A DNA stretch of 64,000 bases from Scylla paramamosain (GCF_035594125.1 NC_087192.1:9102501-9166500); one strand, 5' to 3'. Positions 23,420 through 36,087 are shown, counted from the first letter of the stretch. A program made the numbers and translations. Notes: a model not told the origin generated them from the letters alone.

Positions 23420-23600
23420 TGCATTGTTACCAGAACCAGTAGAGTATTGCGTGTACATCAGTGTTGCCAGAACCGAATAATGTGTTAACGTACATCATTG
23501 TTACCAGAACCGAGTATCGCCTCTACATCAGCGTTACCAGAACCGAGTATTGCGTGTATATCAGTGTTACCAGTCAAAGCCACCAGCGTTACCAGATGGA
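23420..23600. repeat. 33-bp tandem repeat, about five copies
   Basis: The unit is close to ACATCAGTGTTACCAGAACC + GAGTATTGCGTGT. The period is a multiple of three, so one plus frame reads repeated VTRTEY-YIS. Copies differ by a few bases. Confidence 0.85.
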
Positions 23601-24203
<603 letters not shown>

Positions 24204-24594
24204 AACTCCATCAATCTTCCCTTTTACTCCTCCTCCTCCTCCTCCTCCACATCCTTGAAAGTTCTCCTTTTCTTCCTCCTCTTTTATAGTTTGGTTCTTG
24301 TTTTCGTTTTCGTTCGTTCGTTTTTATTTATTTATTTATTTATTTTTCTTCTTTGCGTGAGTGGAGAGGTGGCGAGGGGTAAGAGCGACGCAATACTGTC
24401 ATCTACGGTATAATTATCAACGAAGTTCTCATATTAAACGAATTATTGTTTTAAATATCTCATAGAAAGCAGAAAAGTGAGAGCTGTGAATACTGTGAGA
24501 CCGTTATTGGTCGTTACAAGAGAAGCTGGCGTTAACGTGTTACTGTCATTCCATAACGTCATTACGTGTCCGGCTAGTGTAGTGATGTTATTCA
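24204..24594. other. No gene recognised
   Basis: Contains (TCC)n at 24228-24248 and (TTTA)n at about 24325-24345. Otherwise unique. Confidence 0.45.
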
Positions 24595-24627
24595 GGTGGT
24601 AAGATGTGCCCAGCACATCTTACCACC
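24595..24627. repeat. Perfect 15-bp stem inverted repeat with 3-nt loop
   Basis: GGTGGTAAGATGTGC (24595-24609), loop CCA, then GCACATCTTACCACC (24613-24627), with no mismatch. It is followed at once by (GA)n at 24629-24650. Confidence 0.95.
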
Positions 24628-24650
24628 CGAGAGAGAGAGAGAGAGAGAGA

Positions 24651-25520
<870 letters not shown>

Positions 25521-25607
25521 GCCCTGCAGCCCTGCATAAACTATCATAATGGTTTCGTATATATATATATATATATATAGCCCTGCATAAACTATCATAA
25601 TGGTTTG

Positions 25608-25697
<90 letters not shown>
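25521..25697. repeat. (TA)n array with duplicated flank
   Basis: 'agCCCTGCATAAACTATCAT' + 'AATGGTTT' occurs at 25529-25556 and again at 25580-25607, each followed by (TA)n. The second TA run extends to 25697. Confidence 0.95.
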
Positions 25698-25701
<4 letters not shown>

Positions 25702-26186
25702 TGACAGATTTCCGTGTTGTGTTTCATTCATTGCTCCTATGCTGTTTGATGTGTGTATGTTGAAGCATGTATTGATATGAGTGTGATAAATGTGGTGTCT
25801 TGAAATTATTTAAAACTTCACCTTACCTCGCAGTTCACGTTGATGAGCAGCGGCCAACTGCACCGTCTGTGGGCCACACCTGTGCACCCTTGCTTACCTT
25901 GCACCACTAATGAAGGACACCAAGCAGAGGTACATCAAGAAGTTCACTTTCTGGGCTGAAGAGAGCTTGGCAGGATTGTAAGAGCTGACCAAGACTGACT
26001 GACTGGCTTAGTGATGTGTTGGCCTGTGTGTGTGTGTTTGATAGTCTTCAAGTGCTGTAGGGGCATGAGAGTGACTTGAATGTATGTGAGTAAATGATAG
26101 ATCAAGTGGTGTAGGGGATGAGACAAGGTGACCTAAAGTTGATGATAGCATGTTCATGGGAGGTTTTTTTTTATTGCATTATGATT

Positions 26187-26188
<2 letters not shown>
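25698..26188. other. No gene recognised
   Basis: Unique sequence without a frame I can relate to a known protein. Confidence 0.45.

Positions 26189-26220
<32 letters not shown>
26189..26220. repeat. (GA)16 at the 5' edge of LINE copy A
   Basis: The first of the GA tracts that separate the plus-strand LINE copies. Confidence 0.93.
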
Positions 26221-26223
<3 letters not shown>

Positions 26224-26602
26224 ACATACAGTTAGACAAGCAGCAGTGCGTTGCAGAAGGTTGTCCTAACTTATGGTCATGCACGCTGTTTGGGTGGCGA
26301 GGCAGAGTTTAAATGTGGCAACATAGAACACCTCCGTGGATTGGCAGGAATTAGCGAGTCAGTGACGTTCACCAGCCGCACCACTGAGGGAGCCCCACAT
26401 CCAACCAATACAACAAACAGCCCAGAGTCCCCAGACTGAAGAGGCCAACGAGGACGGTTTGGACGACCTACAGGAGGAACTAGTAACCTTGTTAAGAACA
26501 GCTCGGAAGGAAGTACGAGTAATGCACAATTGACACACTACAGGCAAGTAACTGCTGACCTGGAGGATAAAAGGAGTGTGTCAGTGGAGGCCTTGTCAGT
26601 AG

Positions 26603-26888
26603 GGTGTCGGGCCATCTCGGCCCATCGCTGTCTCGGCCCATTTCAAACGCCAACTCGGCCCATTTATATGAGCAACTCGGACCATCTGTACAAGCTATAC
26701 ACCATTGTCTTTAAGAGACTTTTTGCATAAGGTTGAACTAATTTAATCCAATAATCACTCACTCACCATCGCAATTAGCAATGATATGTAAAATGTTGTA
26801 TAAAGTTTTCGGGAGAGACTTTCCCATTTTTATTATTATTATTATTATTATTATTTTTTTTTTTAGTGATAAAGATAATAATAATAAT

Positions 26889-26921
<33 letters not shown>

Positions 26922-27963
26922 CCCTCCCTTCCTCCCAGACTCTCTCCCTCCCAGTCCTTCCCTTCTCCCTCCCTGCTATCTCCCTCTTTCCTTTCCTCCA
27001 ACCCCACCCTCCTTCCTCCCTGCTATCACACACACACACACACACACACACAAAATATATAACTACCGAAATTCATACTAAGGAGCGAAACGTTCAGGTA
27101 TCGAAACCGTTCCCATGACAACTGACCTCGTAAGCAAGCTAAGAAATAAGTTGTTTTAAAATATTGGTGGATGTATAACAAGTAGGGATTTTTACATGTA
27201 TTTCTAGTTATCAATAAAGGGAGGTGACAGTAGTTGACGGTAGTTAGCAGTTAGCAGTTTGGTAAGTTCTCATGTAACTACCAGGCAGCAGCAGTTTACC
27301 AATTATTGAAAGACGGGACTGAAAAGCGAGGTATTAGGTTGTTTCACGAGGGGAAGACGAGGTGGTGGACTGCTTTGGGAAACAGGTTAGATTTCGCCTG
27401 CACTTCGAGGAGGAAGGACTGATCAGTCAATATGGAGAGTAGTAGTAACTGTTTGGTCTGCGGGAATACCGTGCGCCCTTTACAGGTAAAACGAAATCTA
27501 AGTGTATTCTTATAATGTGATAATGACATATTGGTACGTGGATACTTTTATATTCTTTACAGGAGGCGTTGTTATGCGATAGATGCAGTTTGTGGCAACA
27601 TCGCAAATGTGGAACTGGAATAACTAGGGGCGAATATCGTGCAGCAGTGAGAGAAGGGAGGGAAATTTGACTGCATGTGTCACCTGTGCTTCTCCCAAGC
27701 AAATGAAATCCCAGTGCTAGAAAATGGTGAATGTTCCTCGCTTATCAATGGTGCTGTGGCAGCAGGGGACTCTGAAACAGAAAGTCCCAGTGAAATTGTA
27801 CCATTCAGTTTCATTCAGTTTCTGCCACGCTCTTATCATGGAAAAAAGCGATGATAGCAATTTCAACATGGGCCGAGATGGTATCTTATGGGCCGAGTTG
27901 GTATTCTAACGGGCCGAGTTGCCGATGGGCCGAGACAGCGATGGGCCGAGTTTGCCTAGGACC
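26603..27963 (+). mobile_element. MULE-like DNA transposon with 8-bp target duplication
   Basis: GTCAGTAG flanks both ends (26595-26602 and 27964-27971). Each end carries about five copies of CTCGGCCCAT (inverted at the right end, GGGCCGAG). The first 25 bp of the two ends agree at about 18 positions, and the next block, CTCGGCCCATCGCTGTCTCG, is identical. It contains (ATT)n at 26829-26856 facing (AAT)n at 26876-26919, a CA run at 27029-27051 and a two-exon zinc-finger fragment. No DDE domain is visible, so it is non-autonomous. The 8-bp duplication also fits hAT or P, but the type of encoded fragment favours MULE. Confidence 0.8.
27432..27793 (+). pseudogene. PHD-like zinc-finger N-terminus of a MULE/FLYWCH-type protein
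   Basis: Exon 1 (27432-27485) encodes MESSSNCLVCGNTVRPLQ and ends at a GTAAAA donor. After a 77-bp intron with a TTCTTTACAG acceptor, exon 2 (from 27563) encodes EALLCDRCSLWQHRKC, GITRGEYRAAVREG and, one frame away, FDCMCHLCFSQ. The Cys-x2-Cys ... Cys-x2-Cys ... His-x2-Cys ... Cys-x2-Cys layout is what I know from N-termini of invertebrate MULE-associated proteins. One frameshift near 27665 breaks it. It is followed by an acidic Ser/Glu stretch (GDSETESPSE) and then the transposon end. Confidence 0.6.
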
Positions 27964-28271
27964 GTCAGTAGTGGTCACATTACTGGCCACACGAGCCAGC
28001 GAGGACTTTGAACAGAGGTCTGTAGCGTGTACAGCGAGACCTCATAACATTGATCGTGAGGCTGGACTCACTGTCCCCAGGGAGGACAGAGGGCACACAC
28101 CTGGCGTGGATATCTACCTCTCTCCCCCTCCTCTACTACTCAGCACCACTACCTCATCCCCACACCCACTCCAACCTGCTCCTGAATCAGCTGAGGAGCA
28201 GCAACCAGCACCTGCTCGTGGTGGTGAGAGCGAGTGTGTGGAAGGAAGGGAAAGTCGCCCTCAACAAGCCA

Positions 28272-28711
28272 GTGCCCTGTCCTGCATGTCGAGTGCCGCC
28301 ACCCACATGCAGAGCCTGGATGCTGTGCAGCGGCGAGCCCTGCGCTTGGTGGCCACCGATGAGGACCAACAGCACCCACCACCAGTAACGTCATTGGAGC
28401 ACCGCCAGGACGTGTCGGCACTAGTGATGTGCCACAAAACTCAGGTGCAGAGGGTCCCTCACCTCGACCCCCTGAGGCTGCTGCCACACACAGTGCAGAG
28501 GTGCACCAGAGCTGCGGCTAGTAGCGACGAGCTAGTGAAGGTGCCTCGATCTCGCTCTAGCCAACACCAGCGCACCTACACAGCCAGGACTTCGCGGCTG
28601 TGGAACATGTTCACGGCGGCCACGCTCCAAGTGCAGGACATGTCCACGCACCAGGGGAAGCTGGCAGCCCACAGCTGGTGTACCACGCACCTGTCCCCAC
28701 TGGCGCTTTAG
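28272..28711 (+). pseudogene. LINE A ORF2 C-terminal fragment
   Basis: Open frame LSCMSSAATHMQSLDAVQRR, then ALRLVATDED, VPRSRSSQHQRTYTARTSRL, WNMF and a stop at 28711. This is the post-RT tail (VQRRA-RL ... VPRSRS ... RLWN) found in CR1/L2-like LINEs. It is almost the same as residues at 35400-35690 of copy C. Confidence 0.85.
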
Positions 28712-28809
28712 ATTTTTATTATTTTATTGTATTATTGTATTATTAATATTTATGTTAAGTATGTATAGTGTTATTTCCTGTAAATAATACTATCATAGGC
28801 TTTTTAAAT

Positions 28810-28832
28810 AATTCCATACTCAACGTGGAATT
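28810..28832 (+). other. 3' UTR stem-loop of LINE A
   Basis: AATTCCA, 9-nt loop TACTCAACG, TGGAATT. It is homologous with the hairpins of copies C and E; see findings for the covariation. Confidence 0.75.
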
Positions 28833-29208
28833 TTAAGCTTTTCTGTAAATATTTGTTTAAAAAATTAAACAGAGAGAGAGAGAGAGTTCAGTTCAGGTCG
28901 CGAGAGAGGAAGGACGTACGAGTACATACACCCACGCTCAGTAATTTTCGACTCATCTGTGCGGTGCAAAAACACATTCGGTCTTGTTGCATACACCAGT
29001 GAACAACAGGTATACCGACGCGTAATGTGGTGCATTCTCATAGTGAGCGAAAGTGCTTTAACAGTGACGCATTATATCAAAACATGAGTGTGCTGTGACC
29101 TGAATGACCCACCAGGCCAGGCCGCCACCCTGCTTTTAACACCCCCCTCCCTCGCCCTCCGTCCCCCCTCCAACACCCCCTCGCTTTGTCCTGCCACTGC
29201 CTCCCCAC

Positions 29209-30177
29209 ATGGCCACTAACGCCACCCAGGAAGCCTCCTCTCCTCACCAGAAGATTGCGTGGGCAGGCAAGTCTGGCTTCCCAGGGGCAATATACTGCTG
29301 TGTGTGTAGCCTCTCCACCAGACTCAAGCCAGTAACAGCGTGCAGTCAGGAAGACAGCCCGAACCAGGCCTGTAAAGGGTGTCACAGTGAGGGCCCATTT
29401 TGTTGTTCCAACACAGCGGAGCCGAGGCAAGCGCGGGGCATCTCACACGCCGTCACCCACTTAGTACCCGAGGCGCCGGCCACTGAGGACGAGACACCGG
29501 CCACCCAGGTCGACACACCTGCCACCCCACCTGACCCTCCTACCCAGCAACCATCACCTGACAACGAAGACGCTGCCATCAGGGAAGAACTACTAACAAA
29601 CCCTCCTGAAGCCCTGGTAGACATCATCTTGAGACAGAGGAACGAAATTTTCTCTCTCAAGAGCACTGTTGAAGCCTACCAACAACACAGCTCGAGGGTG
29701 CAGCAGCAGAGAGCAGCGCTAGAAGCAGCACTCAGCGCTATTGACGGCCTCTCTCAGGTACAACAACTAGCTCCCTCCCCAGTCCCTTCTACCCAAGCTT
29801 GTAGTGCCCTGCCGAGCAAGACAGGCAGTGACTGGCGGGAAGTGTGTGCCTCACACCCACGTTGGGCCGGCTGCTGGGAATCAGGTAAAGCAAGACCGCT
29901 ACGGAAGGTGACTCACGATACCTCACCTCCACTCAACACACCTGACCTCACCCACACCCAGCAACCACCACCACCAACCCAGCGCTCTCGGCCCTCTTCC
30001 CCCTCCGCCACTACCACCACCACCACCACCGCTACCGTTGGCCGCGCCAACCCCCCTCCCCGTCGCCAGGCCGTCACCAACGCCTCCACCACCACCGAGT
30101 CAGCCTCCTCCACAGCTGGGCCGCTACACTCCACCACCAGACAGAACACCAACAGACGACAGGGAAGTGCAAACTAA
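29209..30177 (+). CDS. LINE B ORF1 protein (nucleic-acid chaperone type)
   Basis: 322 residues. The N-terminus has a Cys-rich module: IYCCVCSL, then CKGC, then CC, about residues 28-68. An acidic Pro/Thr linker follows, then a predicted coiled coil at about 140-195 (IILRQRNEIFSLKSTVEAY, QQRAALEAALSAID), a WREVCASHPRWAGCWESGK segment also seen in copy E (WKRVCGSSDHWKQWW), and a Thr/Pro/Ser-rich tail. ORF1 proteins of this type bind LINE RNA. The frame ends before the zinc knuckles at 30240-30400, so ORF1 is probably cut short by a stop. The start is the first Met after the 5' UTR and is assumed. Confidence 0.7.
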   Translation: MATNATQEASSPHQKIAWAGKSGFPGAIYCCVCSLSTRLKPVTACSQEDSPNQACKGCHSEGPFCCSNTAEPRQARGISHAVTHLVPEAPATEDETPATQVDTPATPPDPPTQQPSPDNEDAAIREELLTNPPEALVDIILRQRNEIFSLKSTVEAYQQHSSRVQQQRAALEAALSAIDGLSQVQQLAPSPVPSTQACSALPSKTGSDWREVCASHPRWAGCWESGKARPLRKVTHDTSPPLNTPDLTHTQQPPPPTQRSRPSSPSATTTTTTTATVGRANPPPRRQAVTNASTTTESASSTAGPLHSTTRQNTNRRQGSAN

Positions 30178-30229
30178 AGGTCGCCGCCTTTCTGTGGTCG
30201 CTGCCGGCAGCGAGGCCACACGGCAGGAC

Positions 30230-30420
30230 GCTGCTCTGTAGTGGTCTGTGACTACTGCGGCCGCAGAGGACACCACGTAGACCAATGCCGAACACGCCAG
30301 GCTGAGGAGTCAAGGAGGCTTCAGTGCACGTACACTGTCTCAGACGCGGCCACGAGGAAAGCCGCTGCTACACTCGGGCCAGCGAGGCACGTCAGGAGCG
30401 ACTCATTAGAGCCATTCTGA
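30230..30420 (+). pseudogene. LINE B ORF1 zinc-knuckle region, frameshifted
   Basis: One frame reads CDYCGRRGHHVDQC, a perfect Cys-x2-Cys-x4-His-x4-Cys knuckle. After a 2-nt shift at about 30333 a second appears as C..CLRRGHEESRC followed by YTRASEARQERLIRAIL. Copy E has a matching knuckle CQYCFRPSHPTETC followed by YTRAADHRQEAILRRFL. Confidence 0.75.
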
Positions 30421-30559
30421 CAGAGCGTCACCAGCCCGCCACTCCCCCCCAGCCTGCACCTTACCGATCCGACCTGACCGCCGTGGGCGCCGCCACACAC
30501 CCTGCCTGGGCACAACCTCCCCCCTTCCACCCCGCCCCGCTACTGGTACGCAAAGAAGA

Positions 30560-33423
30560 ATGGCCGCCGCCGCCACCACCGCCGCCTCCACCCTCACAGT
30601 CCTGTCTGCCAACGTTCGTGGCTTCAGGACCAACGTTGGAGAGCTGACACACACCGCTCTCGTGAAACACGCCGACGTAGTGGCGGCAGTGGAGACCTTC
30701 CTGGATGACAGCTGTGTTACCCCTGCGACAGGATTACCGGCTATTCCCACTGGATGAGGCGTGACTGGATGAGGTGGTTTAGCCGTGTGTCATCGCGAGG
30801 GTCTCCACTTGGACGCCCTGACAGTCAACACACCGGACGTGATGGAGACGATGTTTTTCCGTATCATACTTGCTGACAGGGGCGCCCTGCTGCTGTGTGT
30901 CATGTACCGACCTCAGTGGCAGGGAAGCGAGCCGCTCAACTACCTCACCAACAACCTGGACGACATCATGGCGGCTCACAACTGTCAGAACGTTGTGATT
31001 GTGGGCGACCTCAACCACACAACATGGTCTTGAGGGTATTTTATTTACTGAGCTGACAGTGGTGCAGGGACTTCACAACCATGTTGACTTCCCTACACAT
31101 CAGCGTGGAGGATCTCTGGACCCTGTGCTAGCAGACCTGGCAGGTGACTGACTGTGTACAGTGCCGCTCACTGGACTTCGTGGGTACCTCTGACCACCTT
31201 GCCGTCCTCTCCACCATTAACCTCGCCCCAGCCCGTGAGGAGGAGCACCACAGGACCATCTGGCAGTGGGACCGCGCCTACTGGGAAGCTGTGAGATGTG
31301 CCCTTGGGGAGATTTCCTGGGACACGGTGCTCACCGGCGAGCCGCACAACGACGTCAACACCCTCACCACCATCCTGCAGGACTTACAGCAGCAACACGT
31401 GCCGCACAGGACCTACGCAACGAGTCCAAAGGACCAGCCTTGGTTCGGATATCGTTGTCGTGCTGTTGTTGCTGAACGCAAGTACAGCGCGTAGCAATGC
31501 TACAAGAGGCGGCCCACCCAGCGGAACAAGGCCTTGCACCGAGCTGCGTGCAAAGCAATGACGCTAGCAGCGAAATGGGCCAAGGCAAGATGGGAGGACA
31601 ACAGCAAGAGGATGTTGTCTTCCAACCAGCTGGACCCAAAGTGATGGTGGAGCTTGGTGAAGGAGAAGAAGGGCGTCACTTCCCACGAACGTGTCCCGGC
31701 TCTCACTAAGCCGTGTGGGAACCTGGCCGTCACCAGCCAGGAGAAGGCAGACCTGCTTGCTCAGGTGTTCAGCGAGAAGATGAGGACGCCAGAACCTGAC
31801 AGACAGACACCACCTCTCCCACGCCTTGCTGCCTCAAACATAGAGAGCGTGGTCATTACGGAGACCGCTGTTAAGGGGCACCTGAAGGAGGTCAACGTCA
31901 GGAAGGCCTCAGGTCCTGATGGAGTAAGCCCTCACCTCCTCAAACACTGTGCGGATGAGCTCACCACGCCTCTCGTGTTGATCTTCCGCCAGTGTCTGGT
32001 GTCCAGGGTGTGGCCGTCTCGGTGGAAAGAGGCAAGGGTCACACCCGTCCATAAGAAGGAGAAGCCGGAGCCGAACAACTACCGTCCCATCTCCTGCCGG
32101 TGACCAGCAAGATCTTCGAGAGGGTCATCGGAAAGCAGGTGACGAGGTTCCTGGACGAGCACCACCTTCACTCACCCAGGCAGTTCGGCTTCAGGCAGAC
32201 GCTCCACCTCAGATCTACTCCTTCTTCTCTCCAAATCCTGGCACGACGCCCTGGATGTCGGCCGGCCATCATTAGTGAGTGCCCTGGACATCGCCGGGGC
32301 CTTCCTTTGACACTGTGTGGCATTGGGGACTTCTGGCAAAGTTGGAGCAGCTGGGCATCACCGGGGACCTGCTGCACCTGCTCTCCAGCTACCTGACGGA
32401 CAGGAGTCTCCGTGTTGTGGTTAACGGCCACACCTCCGCCAGCTTTCCTGTAGAGGTCTCTGTTCCACAGGGGTCAGTTCTGGGACCCATACTGTGGAAC
32501 ATTTACTTCAATGACCTCCTGCAGAGTATTCCTTCAGCCAGTGCGTACGCAGACGACTGCACCCTCTCTCTGACCTACGAGAGAGGGGAGGCGCAGGCCG
32601 CAGTGCAGTCTGCCAACGCACTGCTCTCAGACATCATGGCCTGGGGCGATCGGTGGCAAGTCAAGTTTGCCCCCGAAAAGACTCAGGCCATGGTGGTATC
32701 CCCCTCTCAGGAGGTGCGTGGAAGGCTGAAGGGAGACATCATCATCCCTCTACAGGACAGCGTAAAAACATCCTTGGCGTGGAGGCTGCTCTTCGACCGT
32801 CACCTCGAGGACGTGGCCCGAAAAGCGTCTCAGAAGGTGACACTGTTGCGGCGTCTGAGGCACCTCCTTGACTCCGATGGCCTCCTGACCCTGTACAAGC
32901 TCAGGTCAGACCCATCATGGAGTACGCGCCGCTCACGTGGATGTCCAGTGCCCGATGTCATCTCAACTTGCTGGACAAAGTGCAAAGGAGGGCAGAGCGC
33001 CTCATCAGTGGCGCCAGACAGACGCAGCCTCGGCAGCAACCGTGGCGGCAGCGACAACAGCAGCAGCAGCAGCAGCAGATACAGGAGAATGGGCCGGTGC
33101 TGAGGGACACTCTGGATCATCGCCGGAAAGTTGCAGCGGTGACAGTGCTTCATAAGGCGCAGATCCAGAATGTTCCTCACCTAGCAGACCTGAGGGCTAC
33201 CTGGAGGAGATCTGAGCGCAATACGAGAATGGTATTGAGCAACGATCTCCTCTTGGAGGTGCCAGGGTCTCGCTCCAGCAACCACCAATGGGCCTTCTCC
33301 TCTGCCACTGTAGTGTGGAGGAACACCCTCACGGCTGTGGTGGACTTACGACGTCTGTCCACACAGCAGAGGAAAGTGTCCACACACAAGTGGTTACGCC
33401 TTCAGACTCTCAACCCTCCATAA
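30560..33423 (+). pseudogene. LINE B ORF2: APE-type endonuclease and reverse transcriptase
   Basis: Endonuclease blocks: LTVLSANVRGFRTNVGEL, VVAAVETFLDD (catalytic Glu), VMYRPQWQG, VVIVGDLNH, GTSDHLAVLS. RT blocks: ASGPDGVSPHLLKH (31915), NNYRPIS (32080), QFGFRQ, ALDIAGAF/FDTVWH with a small insertion between (32285-32320), VPQGSVLGPILWNIYFNDLL (32464), YADDCTLS (32546) and PEKTQAMVVS. The C-terminus reads VQRRAERLISGARQ, (Gln)n and VPGSRSSNHQWAF to a stop at 33423. I count at least six frame changes or stops, so it is inactive although both active sites are still readable. Confidence 0.88.
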
Positions 33424-33763
33424 GAAAGACACAAAAATATTGTCGTGTCTGACCTCCAGTGAACTTAACATATAGATACATACATATGACTATTGTAAAT
33501 ACTGTATATATATAACCATATCATTTTCTAGTTTATTAATCAATCTATTTATTTGCTTATTATTTATACATTGATTTAATCACTGGTTACATACATATGC
33601 CTATACATCTTAGCAAAATATTATTAATATTTATTATACCACACACAGTAATGCTTTAAAATAAGTTATACACGACAAAGATAACTTTAGCAAAGGCCAC
33701 AATGAACATGCATGTGTGTAGCAAAGGCCACAATGAACATGCATGTGTGTGTTTAATACTTTG

Positions 33764-33808
<45 letters not shown>

Positions 33809-33809
<1 letters not shown>

Positions 33810-35800
33810 AAGGCACGCACCCTCACCACCAGGCTCCTTGCCCTCCAACAGCAGCATGTACCCAGCCGAGTACATCTCTCCAGGCCTGGTGCTCCCACCT
33901 GGTTTGGTTTTCGCTGCAGAGCATCTGCCAAGGCCAAGCATGCTGCCTGGGTGAGGTACAAGCGACACCCGTCACGAAAGAACAAGACGCTGCACCGGGA
34001 GGCGTGTAAGAGAATGACGTCCATCTGTAGATGGGTGAGGAATCAGCTAAGGGAGGAGAGAAGGCGAGAAAGCTCAGTGGCCCAGGTGTTGGCAACAAGA
34101 CCTGGTAAAATTCGGTGAAGGAGCAGCAAGGAGCATGTCATCGCGAGACTCTTCCTCCACTCACCAGACCTGATGGATCCACCGCCACGAGCAGTGCAGA
34201 CAAGGCCACACTCCTCGCCGAGCTTTCCGCCAACAAAATGAAGGTTGATGACCCGGCACGACCTGTACCACAGCTGGCCCCGGAAACTGATTGCACTGTC
34301 ATCACTGTCTTGGTGACGGCAGAGCAGGTTGAGTGGCTACTCGGTGCGGTGATGTGGGTAAAGCCACAGGGCCGGATGACGTCAGCCCACGGCTCCTCAA
34401 GCACTGAGCTAGAGAGCTGTCAGCTCCTCTCACCACCGTCTTCACATCTTGCCTGAGGGAGAAGAAGTGGCCTTCAGTATGGAAGGAAGCGTGTGTGGTC
34501 TCGGTCCACAAGAAAAACTAAGGTCTGAGCCCAGCAACTACACACCCATCTCCCTCCTCTCAGTGGTGGGCAAGTTGCTGGAGCAAATAGTGTCTGCTGT
34601 CATCTGCCAACACCTGAACGAGAACTACCTCCTCTCAGACGGGCAGTTTGGCTTCAGGCCTGGCAGATCAATCGCAGACCACCTCCTCATTCTCTCCAAG
34701 GACTGGCAAGACGCCCTGGAAGAAGGCCTGGAAGGAGACCCTTATGGTGGCCCTGGACATTGCTGGAGCTTTCGACAGTGTCTGGCATGTGGGGCTTATT
34801 TGAAAGCTTCGCGCCAAGGGTGTCCAAGGTGACCTGCTAATGCTGCTCGAAGATTACCTCCAGGGTAGGACCGACGGGCAGTCATCAAGGCCTTCCAGGC
34901 CTCAGTTCCACAAGGCTCCATCTTGAGCGCAGTTCTATGGAACATAATACATCGACGACCTCCTCCGGCAGCTGTCATCTGTGGCAGCATACGCCGATGA
35001 CTGCACACTCTCCCGCTCCTACTGCCGCCTCGACAGTCAGAGTGCCGTCACTGAGCTGAACAGGCAGCTCGGACTGGTGGAGCAGTGGGGAAAGATGTGG
35101 CAGGTTAACTTCGCTCCTGAGAAGACGCAGGCGATGGTCATCTCGCGGTCCCCAGGTGCCTCACACGCAGTCTCAGGACAGCTGCGTTTTGGAGGCAAGA
35201 GCCTGCCACTTCAGGATTACATCAAGATCCTGGGCATGTCTGTGGACCGCGGCCTACGCTTCGATCACCACATCGCTGTCATCGCCCACCAGACCTCTCT
35301 CCGAGTCTCTGCCCTGCACAGGATGGCGAACACCCTCGACCCACGGGGCATCCTCACGCTATACAGGGCACAGATACGCCCATGTATGGAGTACGGTGCC
35401 TTGTCCTGGATGTCGAGTGCCGCCACCCACATGCAGGGACTGGATGCTGTGCAGCGGCGAGCCCTGCGCTTGGTGGCCACCGACGAGGACCAACAGTACC
35501 CGGCACTAGTGGTGTGCCACAAAAATCAGGTGGTGCAGAGGGTCCCTCACCTTGACCCCCTGAGGCTGTTGCCACACACAGTGCAGAGGTGCACCAGAGC
35601 TGCAGCCAGTAGCGACGGGCTAGTGAAGGTGCCTCGATCTCGCTTTAGCCAACACCAGCGCACCTACACAGCCAGGACCTTGCGGCTGTGAAACATGTTC
35701 ACGGTGGCCACACCCCAATTGCAGGACATGTCCACACACCAGGTGAAGCTGGCAGCCCACAGCTGGTGTAGCACGCACCTGTCTCCACTGGCGCTTTAAA
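33809..35800 (+). pseudogene. LINE C ORF2 (RT) with frameshifts
   Basis: Readable parts: AWVRYKRHPSRKNKTLHREA, LTRPDGSTATSSADKATLL, SNYTPISLLSVVGKLLEQIV (34530), DGQFGFRPGRSIADHL, a damaged block A/B region (34740-34960), YADDCTLSRSYCRLDSQ (34990), PEKTQAMVISRSP, KILGMSVDRGLRFDHHI, LSWMSSAATHMQGLDAVQRR and VPRSRFSQHQRTYTARTLRL, then a premature TGA at 35689. The alignable tail continues to the original stop at about 35800. Confidence 0.85.
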
Positions 35801-35892
35801 TTTTTATTGTATTATTGTATTATTAGTATTATTATCTTTATGTTTTGTATAGTGTTATTCTTGTAAATAATACTATCATAGGCTTTTTAAAT

Positions 35893-35915
35893 AATTCCAT
35901 ACTCAACGTGGAATT
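35893..35915 (+). other. 3' UTR stem-loop of LINE C
   Basis: The same 7-bp stem and 9-nt loop as in LINE A. Confidence 0.75.
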
Positions 35916-36087
35916 TTAATTAAGCCTCTGTAAATATTTGTTTAAATAAAAAAAATAAAGAAAAAGAGAGAGAGAGAGAGAGAGAGAGCCTCAATCTCAC
36001 CCCACCCTCGAGTCGCGGGAGGCACGGGAAAGACCTGCAGCATGTGGACACACCCATAACGGTTCCGCTGCGAGAAGGGACACTGAA

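Larger units (their letters stand above)
26221..28870 (+). mobile_element. LINE copy A of the GA-linked family, internally deleted
   Basis: Runs from the GA tract at 26189-26220 to a second one at 28871-28886. The left part resembles the ORF1 start of copy E: a Cys-rich start and a VTFTSRTTEGAPHP linker, with an acidic helix (LDDLQEELVTLL) like the E coiled coil. The right part (28272-28711) is the RT C-terminus. Endonuclease and RT core are missing. A MULE-like element (26603-27963) splits it; the plus frame ending SVSVEALSV before that element and the frame starting VVTLLATRASEDF after it join in register when the insert and one 8-bp duplication are ignored. The 3' UTR is closely similar to that of copy C. 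Confidence 0.75.
28887..33776 (+). mobile_element. LINE copy B, near full length (5' UTR, ORF1, ORF2, 3' UTR)
   Basis: Bounded by (AG)8 at 28871-28886 and (AG)n at 33777-33807. It has about 320 bp of 5' UTR, an ORF1 with coiled coil and zinc knuckles, an ORF2 with endonuclease and RT, and a 350-bp 3' UTR that includes a tandem 31-bp duplication (33689-33750). It is the most complete copy in the array but has many frameshifts. Its ORF2 C-terminus differs from those of A, C and E, so it belongs to a separate subfamily. Confidence 0.85.
33808..35964 (+). mobile_element. LINE copy C, 5'-truncated
   Basis: Begins directly after the GA tract at 33777-33807, inside ORF2 downstream of the endonuclease (frame with TLTTRLLALQQQHVPSR). 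Ends with a 3' UTR nearly the same as in copy A and an AATAAAG-A-rich end before GA at 35965-35988. Confidence 0.82.

Noticed and set aside
23420..23600. CRISPR-like array
   Set aside because: Contiguous 33-bp minisatellite units without spacers.
26130..28720. Host gene reading from 27851 to 28711
   Set aside because: Its left end is the MULE right terminus and its right end is the LINE RT tail, so it is a chance fusion across an insertion edge.
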